DNA of 29,793 nt, taken from an uncultured Gemmatimonadota bacterium. GTDB lineage: Bacteria; Gemmatimonadota; Gemmatimonadetes; Gemmatimonadales; GWC2-71-9. A program made the position numbers and the translations under genes. Under the pieces are notes generated by a model, which did not search any database, was not told the origin of the DNA, and saw only the letters and a list, made by a program, of their open reading frames with translations. Location of the stretch: contig CAMPKP010000024.1 of NCBI GenBank assembly GCA_946887295.1, positions 1 through 29,793 of the forward strand, written 5' to 3'. This document shows, piece by piece, positions 14,768-22,250 of this stretch (its first letter is position 1; each line of letters opens with the position of its first letter).

Positions 14768-15985
14768 CTATTCCACGGCCTTCGGGAGCGTGACTTCAGG
14801 GAGTGCCCCCCAGCCGGGCCATGCCGAGGGCGCCAGGACGAAGCGCGTCGCCGGCCGGCTCTCCACCCGCACCGAGTCGAGCGCCGCCCGGTAGCCCGGC
14901 CTCGCCGTGGTGCGAAGCCCCGCAGCGCTCCGCATGAAGCGCTGCCCCGACCGCTCGTCGTCCCACACGACGTACCACACCAGCGCCTCGCCTGTCCCGG
15001 TCTTCGAGAGCCGGAACCGGTCGCCGCCCCAGCCGATCGGCATCACCGTCTGCACCTCGTCGGAGCCCGCCAGCGTAGCGAGGATCACCCGGATCTCGTT
15101 CTCGCCCAGCACGTCCTGGTATAGCACGCTCGAGTCGGGCTCGAACGCCAGCGGGACCGGCGCGTCGCCCCGGGCGTACCGGTCGGGATGGAGGATCTGC
15201 TCGGTGGAGACCGGCATCCGGGATCCGTAGGGGAACGAGTCGCGCTTCTCGGTCTCCCACCAGTGCATGAACTCCGCGCCCTGGAGATAGGGAAAGATCA
15301 GCCCCTCGCGCAGCACCAGCGGCGCGCGCCGGAAGACCGGCATCGACGACTGCTGCTGGCGGACCTGCTCCCGGTACATCTCCCAGAACTGGGGGTTCTG
15401 GGACACCCCCTGCCCCGGCGCGAGCACGTCGAGCGAGGCCAGCGTGGCCTGCCCCTCCAGGATCGCCTGCGCGGCCGCGAGCCGGTCGTTGTTCTCGCGC
15501 GCATCCAGGATGGAGTCGAGCGGGAGATACTGCCCCTGCAGCGCGTGGATGAGCTCGTGCGTCAGCACCAGCCGCAGCTGGGTCCGGTCGGCGCCCTCGA
15601 CGCCGAACAGCATCGCGGAATCCGGATCGTAGAACCCGGCGACCTGTTCGGAGTAGAGGTCGAGCAGGAGCGGCCTGAGCTGCAGTGTGTCGGGCAGGAG
15701 GCCGAACAGCCGGTAGGTGGTCTCCAGACCGTGGAGCCGCTCGGGCGGCAGCTCCTCGTCGAGCTTGCTGATGAGGTAGGCCCGCACCTGCTCGCGGCTC
15801 CGCATCGCAGAGCGCGGCGGCGAGATGAAGCGGAGACCGGTGGCGCGCTCGACCGGGCCGCGGAGACTGTCCACCAGCCGGGCCAGATCCGCGTCCCCGT
15901 GCGCCTCCCGAGCCGGGTGTGCCTCTCCCCGGCACGCGCCCAGCACCAGCGCGAGGAGGACCAGGCCGCGGCCGCGCCGGATCAC
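14768..15985 (-). CDS. Lipoprotein with a HExxH zinc-peptidase-like domain
   Basis: A 405-residue protein starting at GTG 15985, which overlaps the stop of the prepilin peptidase gene (GTGA). The leader V-I-R-R-G-R-G-L-V-L-L-A-L-V-L-G-A-C is a good lipoprotein signal with Cys18 as anchor. H-E-L-I-H at 143-147 and a following E-G-Q-A at 177-180 match a gluzincin-type metal site, so it may be an active protease facing the periplasm. Tyr/Trp-rich sequence near the middle and a beta-rich C-terminus follow. I do not recognise the exact family. Its place behind a prepilin peptidase suggests a link to envelope or pilus assembly, which is inference only. Confidence 0.75.
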   Translation of the reverse strand: MIRRGRGLVLLALVLGACRGEAHPAREAHGDADLARLVDSLRGPVERATGLRFISPPRSAMRSREQVRAYLISKLDEELPPERLHGLETTYRLFGLLPDTLQLRPLLLDLYSEQVAGFYDPDSAMLFGVEGADRTQLRLVLTHELIHALQGQYLPLDSILDARENNDRLAAAQAILEGQATLASLDVLAPGQGVSQNPQFWEMYREQVRQQQSSMPVFRRAPLVLREGLIFPYLQGAEFMHWWETEKRDSFPYGSRMPVSTEQILHPDRYARGDAPVPLAFEPDSSVLYQDVLGENEIRVILATLAGSDEVQTVMPIGWGGDRFRLSKTGTGEALVWYVVWDDERSGQRFMRSAAGLRTTARPGYRAALDSVRVESRPATRFVLAPSAWPGWGALPEVTLPKAVE

Positions 15986-17166
15986 AGCCCGAGCCCCGCG
16001 GCGATCTCGGCGAACGTCTCCCGCACCCGCTCGAGCCCCCCGGTAAAGGCGAGCAGTCCCGCCGCGATGCTGAGCCCCACGCCGAAGGGCAGGTATCCAT
16101 GCGCGCTCAGCTCGTCGGTGGTCGCGGGCGACGACGTCACCGTCCGGCGTGACGCCAGCGCCACGGCGCCGACGCCGAGGACGAGCCCGGCCAGGATGCC
16201 GGCCCAGCCGCCCGATCCGACGGCGATCCCGACGCCGGCGCCGATCAATCCCCACACCTGGGTCAGCGGACCGGTCCGGATGGTGTTGGGCATGAGAAAG
16301 GAGACGTAGTAGGCCGCGCCGGCACCGACGATGGCGTGGAACAGGGCCCGCAGTATCCAGCCGACCATGCCGGCTCGTGCCGCCACCCCCGTGAGCGCCA
16401 CCAGCAGCAGCCCTCCGCCCAGGAGCTGCAACAGCTTGCCCCAGCGCAACGCCGGGCTCGGTCCGCCCGCTGTCACCTCCACCGGCGCGCTCCGCCGGCG
16501 CAGGGTGACGCCGACATGCAGCACGATGCTGACGAACGCGCCGAGCGCGAGCACCGGCCACACCGCTTCCCAGCCGAAGAACGCGCCGATCATTCCCATC
16601 AGCGCACAGTCCCCGCCACCCATCGCCTCCTGGCCCAGCATCAGCTCGGTCATTTCACCCACCAGGAGCACGAGGCCGGCACCGAAGCAGGCGCCCCGGA
16701 TCGCGTCGGGCACGGCCGCCGGGTCCGGCCACGCGGCGAAGGCGAGCGCGATGGCGGTGCCGCCGAGCGAGAGCTCGTGCGGGATGATGAACGCGCGGGC
16801 GTCGCTCACCGCGATTCCGAGCAGGAGCGTCGCCGCGACCGCGAGCTCGACCGCGGGCACGCCCAGGCCGAGCAGCGCGACCGAGCCGCCCCAGATCAGG
16901 GCGGTCCCCACCTCGATCGCCGGATACATCGGCGAGATCCGGGCGCCGCACCCCGAGCACTTTCCCCTGAGGAAGAGCCAGGACACGATGGGCACGTTCT
17001 CGTACCACCGGATGGCGTGGCCGCAGGAGGGGCATCGGGAAGGAGGGGACATCACCGACTGCTTCGGCTCCGCGCCCCAGCGCAGGATGCAGACGTTGAG
17101 GAAGCTCCCGAGAATCGCGCCGAGCAGCGCGAAGTACCCGACGATCAGTGGCTCCGGCAGGCCCAT
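15982..17166 (-). CDS. Prepilin peptidase (A24 family) with a large membrane insertion
   Basis: A 394-residue type IV prepilin leader peptidase, an inner-membrane aspartic protease that may also N-methylate pilins. The N-terminal domain shows G-S-F-L-N-V at 20-25 and a four-Cys zinc motif (Cys45, 48, 70, 73) followed by A-R-I-S-P-M-Y-P-A-I-E. Catalytic Asp122 is in V-S-D-A-R-A-F-I-I-P and Asp186 in G-G-G-D. The closing helix normally begins about 50 residues after G-x-G-D with P-F-G-P. Here L-P-F-G is at about 359-362, some 170 residues later. The extra 120 or so residues hold about four hydrophobic helices. The ATG at 17166 is one base after the upstream methyltransferase stop. Residues upstream of it in the open frame look non-coding. 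Confidence 0.9.
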   Translation of the reverse strand: MGLPEPLIVGYFALLGAILGSFLNVCILRWGAEPKQSVMSPPSRCPSCGHAIRWYENVPIVSWLFLRGKCSGCGARISPMYPAIEVGTALIWGGSVALLGLGVPAVELAVAATLLLGIAVSDARAFIIPHELSLGGTAIALAFAAWPDPAAVPDAIRGACFGAGLVLLVGEMTELMLGQEAMGGGDCALMGMIGAFFGWEAVWPVLALGAFVSIVLHVGVTLRRRSAPVEVTAGGPSPALRWGKLLQLLGGGLLLVALTGVAARAGMVGWILRALFHAIVGAGAAYYVSFLMPNTIRTGPLTQVWGLIGAGVGIAVGSGGWAGILAGLVLGVGAVALASRRTVTSSPATTDELSAHGYLPFGVGLSIAAGLLAFTGGLERVRETFAEIAAGLGL

Positions 17167-17167
17167 G

Positions 17168-17947
17168 TCAGTCCACACGCGCGACCTCTCGAAGCAGGAT
17201 TGCGGCCGCGATGGCCACGTTGAGCGACTCGACTCCCCGCGCGAGCCGGATGGCGACGCGGCGCGAGGCAACCCTCTCCAGCGCCGGGCTCACGCCGGTG
17301 CCCTCGTTGCCCACCGCGAGGGCGACGGCTGCGCGGTGGCCGCGCGCCGCTCCCGGCTCGATGGGCGTCCCGTCCGCCGCGGCCACCCAGGTCTCGAGGC
17401 CGCGCTCTCCTGCCCAGCCCAGGTACGTGTCCACGTCGCTCGGCACCGCGGGCAACCGGAAGAGGGCGCCCATGCTCCCGCGCACCACCTTCGGATTGGT
17501 GAGCTCCGCCGTACCCTTCAGCGCGATGACCCCCGCCGCCCCCAGTCCCAGCGCCGAGCGGAGGATCGTGCCCACGTTGCCGGGATCCTGAACGCCGTCC
17601 AGCACCAGCACCGCCGAGCCCGGCTCCACCGCGATGTCGAGGAGGGACCACTGCCGGGGCTCGATCACCGCGACCACGCCCTGCGGGTGCTCCGTATCGG
17701 CCAGCTCCTCCAGCTCGCGGTCGCCCACCGCCTCGATCCGCACCCCGCGCTGCTCCAGCGCGGCCTTGAGAGCCTTTCCGCGGGTGGTACCTTCAAGCGC
17801 CGGCGAGATGGCGACGCCCCGGAGCGGCAGATCGGCGTCGAGGGCTTCCTCCACCAGTCGCACGCCTTCGGCCAGCGCCAGCCCTCGGCGCTCGCGGCCC
17901 CGCCGGCGATGGAGATCGCGTATCATCGTCCTGAGAGGGCTGGTCAT
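17168..17947 (-). CDS. TrmH/SpoU-family RNA 2'-O-methyltransferase
   Basis: A 259-residue SPOUT enzyme that transfers a methyl group from S-adenosylmethionine to a ribose 2'-OH in rRNA or tRNA. The N-terminal substrate-binding domain (about 1-95) shows the G-L-A-L-A-E-G-V-R-L-V-E-E-A segment. The catalytic domain has all three motifs: D-P-G-N-V-G-T-I-L-R-S near residue 125, A-V-G-N-E-G-T-G-V-S near 213, and S-L-N-V-A-I-A-A-A-I near 243. The substrate nucleotide cannot be told from sequence. The start at 17947 matches the family's usual N-terminus; an ATG at 17926 is an alternative. It heads a three-gene unit and is divergent from thiD, with starts 15 bases apart. Confidence 0.9.
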   Translation of the reverse strand: MTSPLRTMIRDLHRRRGRERRGLALAEGVRLVEEALDADLPLRGVAISPALEGTTRGKALKAALEQRGVRIEAVGDRELEELADTEHPQGVVAVIEPRQWSLLDIAVEPGSAVLVLDGVQDPGNVGTILRSALGLGAAGVIALKGTAELTNPKVVRGSMGALFRLPAVPSDVDTYLGWAGERGLETWVAAADGTPIEPGAARGHRAAVALAVGNEGTGVSPALERVASRRVAIRLARGVESLNVAIAAAILLREVARVD

Positions 17948-17962
17948 GGACCCACGCACGCG

Positions 17963-17966
<4 letters not shown>
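17946..17966 (+). other. Six-codon reading frame overlapping the thiD start
   Basis: ATG at 17946 opens a mini-frame encoding M-D-P-R-T-R whose stop overlaps the thiD start as ATGA (17963-17966). GAGAGGG lies about eight to ten bases before it, whereas thiD itself has no ribosome-binding site at its ATG. It could be a leader peptide that couples ribosomes into thiD. Chance is possible for so short a frame. Confidence 0.25.
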
Positions 17967-18754
<788 letters not shown>

Positions 18755-18763
18755 GGCTCGTCG

Positions 18764-19597
18764 TCACGGCACCGCCGTCACGACCCCTTCCACCAGACGC
18801 TCCAGATCCCCCGCCACCCGCGCCGCCACCTCCATCACCTCGGAATGACTCAGCCGCTCCGCCGTCGTCCCGGCGGCCGGGTTGGTGATCGTCGAGAATC
18901 CGAGACAGCGCATGCCCCGCGCCCGGGCGGTGATCACCTCTACCGCGGTGGACATTCCCACTGCATCGGCTCCCAGCCGCTCGGCCATTCGGACCTCGGC
19001 GGGCGTCTCGTAGCTCGGCCCCAGCAGCTGGATGTACACCCCCTCCTCCAGCCCGATCCTCCGCTGCACGGCCACCTCACGGGCCAGGGCACGAAGGCCG
19101 GCGTCGTACGGCTCGGACATGTCGGGGAACCGTTCCTCGCCCGGCAGCACCGGCCCGGTCAGCGGGTTCCTGAAGGTGAGATTCACGTGGTCGGCGATCA
19201 TCATCAGCGCTCCGCGGGAGAAGGTGCGCCGGATCCCGCCGGCCGCGTTGGTGAGGATCAGTGTGCGGACGCCGAGGGCCGCCATGACCCTCACCGGCAT
19301 CGCCACCGTCTCGGCGCCGTGTCCCTCGTACAGATGGAAGCGCCCGCTCTGCACCAGCAGCGCCCTGCCCCCCAGGGTCCCGGCGACCAGCTCCCCCTGG
19401 TGGCCGACGACGGTGGTCCGGGGAAAGCCGGCGATCTCATCGTAGGGGATCCGACGCGCGTCCTCGAGCCGCCGGGCGAGCCGGCCCAGTCCGCTGCCCA
19501 GGACGATCGCGATGTCGGGAACCGCGCCCAGCCGGTCCGCGATCGATCGCGCAGCGGACTCCACCCGGGCTGCGGGGCCGGCCGTGGCTGCGCTCAC
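18764..19597 (-). CDS. Purine nucleoside phosphorylase (trimeric, 6-oxopurine type)
   Basis: A 277-residue PNP that splits inosine or guanosine with phosphate into base and ribose-1-phosphate. Family motifs appear in order: L-G-S-G-L-G near residue 33, G-H-Q-G-E-L-V-A-G near 65, S-G-R-F-H-L-Y-E-G-H near 84, N-A-A-G-G near 117, G-P-S-Y-E-T-P-A-E near 195, A-V-G-M-S-T near 217 and S-T-I-T-N-P-A-A-G near 241. The Glu of Y-E-T and the Asn of T-N-P fit 6-oxopurine specificity, which excludes adenosine and explains the adenosine deaminase in the same operon. The GTG start at 19597 overlaps the transporter stop as GTGA. Confidence 0.95.
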   Translation of the reverse strand: MSAATAGPAARVESAARSIADRLGAVPDIAIVLGSGLGRLARRLEDARRIPYDEIAGFPRTTVVGHQGELVAGTLGGRALLVQSGRFHLYEGHGAETVAMPVRVMAALGVRTLILTNAAGGIRRTFSRGALMMIADHVNLTFRNPLTGPVLPGEERFPDMSEPYDAGLRALAREVAVQRRIGLEEGVYIQLLGPSYETPAEVRMAERLGADAVGMSTAVEVITARARGMRCLGFSTITNPAAGTTAERLSHSEVMEVAARVAGDLERLVEGVVTAVP

Positions 19598-21000
19598 AGC
19601 AGGATGCCCGCGATCGTGGCGGAGAGGAAGTTCGCCAGCGTTCCGGCGATCATGGCACGAAAGCCGAGGCGGGCGAGATCGCCCTTGCGCTCCGGTGCCA
19701 GCGCCCCGATCCCGCCCAGCTGGATGCCGACCGAGCTGAAGTTGGCGAATCCCGCGAGGGCGAACGAGGCGATGGTGAAGGAGCGGGGATCCAGCGAGTC
19801 ACGCAGGGGTCCGAGCTCGGCGAAGGCGATGAACTCGTTCAGCACCATCCGGGTCCCGAGCAGGCTCCCGATGACCCCGCTGTCGTGCCAGGGCACCCCC
19901 ATGAGGAACGCCACCGGCCGGAAGATCCAGCCCAGCACCGTCTGCAGGTTGGCCGGGAACCAGGGCTGCCACGCGTGCATCGCCCCGAAGCCGCCGTTCA
20001 CCAGCGCGACCAGCGCGATGAACGAGACCAGCATCGCGATGACGTTGAGCATGAGGTGGAGCCCCTCGCTGGTACCGCGGGCCGCGGCGTCCACCACGTT
20101 CACGTCGGTCTTGGGAACGGCGAGGCGGACGTTGCCGTAGGTCTCCGGCGTCTCGGTCTCCGGCTCGAACAGCTTCGCCATCAGGATCGTGCCCGGAGCG
20201 GTCATGATGACCGCGGTGAGCAGATGCCGGGCCTCGATCCCGAAGGCGATGTAGGCCGCCATGATGGACCCCGAGATGTGGGCCATGCCCGAGGTCATGA
20301 CCGTCATCAGCTCCGACCGCGTCATCCGGGGCAGGAACGGCCTGATGGTGAGCGGCGCCTCGGTCTGGCCCATGAAGATGGAGGCCGCGACGTTGAGACT
20401 CTCGGCTCCGCTGGCGCCCATGATCCGGCTCATCACCAGGGCGAAGGCGCGCACGATCACCTGCATGACGCCCAGGTAATACATGATCGCGAAGAGCGCG
20501 GACACGAAGATGATGGCGGGCAGGATCTGGAAGGCGAAGATGACGCCCAGGCTCGAGTCGGGCTTTCCCAGCTCCCCGAACACGAACGTGGAGCCCTCGT
20601 AGGAGTAGTGCAGCAGGGTCGTCACCAGCTCGCCCAGCCTGCGGAAGAGCGCCTGCCCCGCGGGCACCCGGAGCACGAAGATCGCGAACGCCACCTGCAG
20701 CGCGAGGCCCCAGCCCACGACCGACCAGCGGATTCGACGCCGGTTCCTCGAGAAGCCGTAGCCGATCGCGATGATCGCCACCAGCCCGATCAGTCCGGTG
20801 AGCCGGTCCAGCAGCGATGTGGGAGCGGGAGCCGGCCGGGCCGGCGGGATCACCGCAGGGGTGGAGTCGCTCGGCTGGACGCCCTGCTGCTGGGCCAGGA
20901 TCGCCCCCACGCCACGCCCGGCGAAGCCCGGTACCAGCCATGCCCCCGCGACCGCGAGAGCGCACAGGCCCAGGGCGAGCAGCACGCGCCTCCCGCTCAC
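19594..21000 (-). CDS. NupC-type concentrative nucleoside transporter
   Basis: A 468-residue inner-membrane ion-coupled nucleoside importer of the CNT family. Conserved segments include G-Q-T-E-A-P-L-T-I near the middle, N-E-F-I-A-F-A near residue 385 and G-F-A-N-F-S-S-V-G-I-Q-L-G-G near 420. The start is GTG 21000, overlapping the adenosine deaminase stop as GTGA; the longer frame upstream is antisense-like. Compared with NupC it carries an extra N-terminal part: a signal-like hydrophobic helix (about 5-22) and a Gln/Pro/Ala-rich stretch (about 38-58) before the first CNT helix. It should import nucleosides released by the operon's nucleotidase. Confidence 0.93.
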   Translation of the reverse strand: MSGRRVLLALGLCALAVAGAWLVPGFAGRGVGAILAQQQGVQPSDSTPAVIPPARPAPAPTSLLDRLTGLIGLVAIIAIGYGFSRNRRRIRWSVVGWGLALQVAFAIFVLRVPAGQALFRRLGELVTTLLHYSYEGSTFVFGELGKPDSSLGVIFAFQILPAIIFVSALFAIMYYLGVMQVIVRAFALVMSRIMGASGAESLNVAASIFMGQTEAPLTIRPFLPRMTRSELMTVMTSGMAHISGSIMAAYIAFGIEARHLLTAVIMTAPGTILMAKLFEPETETPETYGNVRLAVPKTDVNVVDAAARGTSEGLHLMLNVIAMLVSFIALVALVNGGFGAMHAWQPWFPANLQTVLGWIFRPVAFLMGVPWHDSGVIGSLLGTRMVLNEFIAFAELGPLRDSLDPRSFTIASFALAGFANFSSVGIQLGGIGALAPERKGDLARLGFRAMIAGTLANFLSATIAGILL

Positions 21001-22022
21001 CGGAGCGCCTCCAGCTCGCCGTGCACCCGGGCGCAGAGCGCCCGGCGCTCGGGCCAGGGCAGGAAGGCCTGCTCGAAGCCGCTCATGATCATCTGGTCGA
21101 TCTCCGCCCGGGTGAACCCGAGCACCGAGTGGGCCAGCCAGTACTCGTCGCTCAGGGAGACGCCGCACATGAGCCAGCCGTCGGTGCAGAGCGTGACGAC
21201 CACCCCCTCGTCGTAGTACCGCCGCACGGGATGATCGGCGGCACGCGCCACGGCATGGGTCTGCACGTTGCTGGTGATGTTGATCTCCAGCGGAATGCGG
21301 CGATCGCGGACGTACCGCAGGAGGGCGGGGTCCTCGTAGAGCCGAGTGCCGTGACCGATGCGGTCGGCGTGGCAGTGTCGCAGCGCGTCGGCGATGGACT
21401 CTGCGCCCGCCGCCTCGCCCGCATGCACCGTGACCCCGAGATTGCCCTCCACCGCCGCGTCGAACGCCGCGCGGTGTGCCCCGGCCGGCCGGCCCGCCTC
21501 ACCGCCCGCCAGGTCGAACGCGACGACGCCCTGATCACGGTAGGCCACCGACAGCCGCGCGATCTCGAGCGACACGGCGGGATCGTAGTGCCGGAGCGAG
21601 CAGTTGATCACCCGGGTCACCACCCCGAAGTCCCGCTCGCCGCGTGCGAGACCGGCCAGCTCGGCCTCGAGGGCGCGCTCCATCGGGAGTCCCTGGCGGC
21701 GGCTGAGCCAGGGGCAGTAGCGCACCTCGAGGTAGCGGATGTTGTCCCGCCCCGCATCCTCGACCATCTCGTACGAGACCCGCTCGATCGCCTCGGCGCT
21801 CTGGAGCAGCGGAATGGTGTACTCGAAGCGGGCGAGGTAGTCCTCCAGGTTCCCGGCGTGGTCCACCCGCATGAACCGGCGCAGCTCGGCCGGATCCCGC
21901 GACGGCAGCTGAAATCCGCTGTCGCGCGCCAGCTCGATCATGGTCTCGGGTCGAAGGGCGGCGTCGAGGTGGGTGTGCAGCTCGGCCTTCGGCAGCCGGC
22001 CGATCAGCTCACGCGTGAGCAT
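20997..22022 (-). CDS. Adenosine deaminase-like enzyme
   Basis: A 341-residue zinc amidohydrolase, expected to turn adenosine into inosine. H16 and H18 (H-T-H-L-D), H200 and E203 (V-H-A-G-E), H224 (G-H-G-T) and D281 are the metal-site and catalytic residues of the ADA family. Two positions differ from classical enzymes: the residue after D20 is Ala instead of Gly, and the usual T-D-D has become T-D-G, so the second Asp, which contacts the purine ring, is Gly282. Some bacterial homologues carry T-D-N there, so activity is still plausible, but substrate preference may be shifted. The ATG at 22022 lies 14 bases inside the preceding small gene. Confidence 0.88.
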   Translation of the reverse strand: MLTRELIGRLPKAELHTHLDAALRPETMIELARDSGFQLPSRDPAELRRFMRVDHAGNLEDYLARFEYTIPLLQSAEAIERVSYEMVEDAGRDNIRYLEVRYCPWLSRRQGLPMERALEAELAGLARGERDFGVVTRVINCSLRHYDPAVSLEIARLSVAYRDQGVVAFDLAGGEAGRPAGAHRAAFDAAVEGNLGVTVHAGEAAGAESIADALRHCHADRIGHGTRLYEDPALLRYVRDRRIPLEINITSNVQTHAVARAADHPVRRYYDEGVVVTLCTDGWLMCGVSLSDEYWLAHSVLGFTRAEIDQMIMSGFEQAFLPWPERRALCARVHGELEALR

Positions 22023-22242
22023 CGCGCTCCTCCGGCGCCCGCCGGGCGCTCACCACGACACGGAGGATGGCGCCTTCCGCCAGCGGTGAGTCGAGGGGGA
22101 CCTCGATGCCGCGCGCGTCGGTGACGTACGCTGCGCCGGCGGCGACCTTCCGCTCCAGCCCTGCGTCGTGCGCCAGCACCGCGGCGCGCACATCGGCGCC
22201 CCGGGTGACGTCCAGTGGAACCGAGTTGACGAAGACGCGCAT
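22009..22242 (-). CDS. Small beta-grasp-like (ThiS/MoaD-like) protein of unknown role
   Basis: A 77-residue protein starting eight bases after the nucleotidase stop and overlapping adenosine deaminase by 14 bases, so it is firmly inside the operon. The pattern of M-R-V-F-V-N-S-V-P-L-D-V at the start, a helix with A-D-V-R-A-A-V-L-A-H, and G-A-I-L-R-V-V-V-S near the end resembles the ubiquitin-like fold of ThiS and MoaD. It lacks their C-terminal Gly-Gly, so it cannot act as a sulfur carrier in the usual way. The function is unknown. Its fixed place suggests a partner role for one of the nucleoside enzymes, which is inference. Confidence 0.65.
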   Translation of the reverse strand: MRVFVNSVPLDVTRGADVRAAVLAHDAGLERKVAAGAAYVTDARGIEVPLDSPLAEGAILRVVVSARRAPEERDAHA

Positions 22243-22250
22243 CGGCCGGC

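Noticed and set aside
16331..17962. Long upstream extension of the thiD frame
   Set aside because: The extension is antisense to the prepilin peptidase and methyltransferase genes and has no protein-like character; thiD begins with its conserved strand at 17963.
17930..17962. CTGAGA followed by ACCC upstream of thiD, resembling pieces of a TPP riboswitch
   Set aside because: The upstream GGGGUGC-like and downstream ACCUGAUC-like conserved parts of the THI element are missing and the space is too short.
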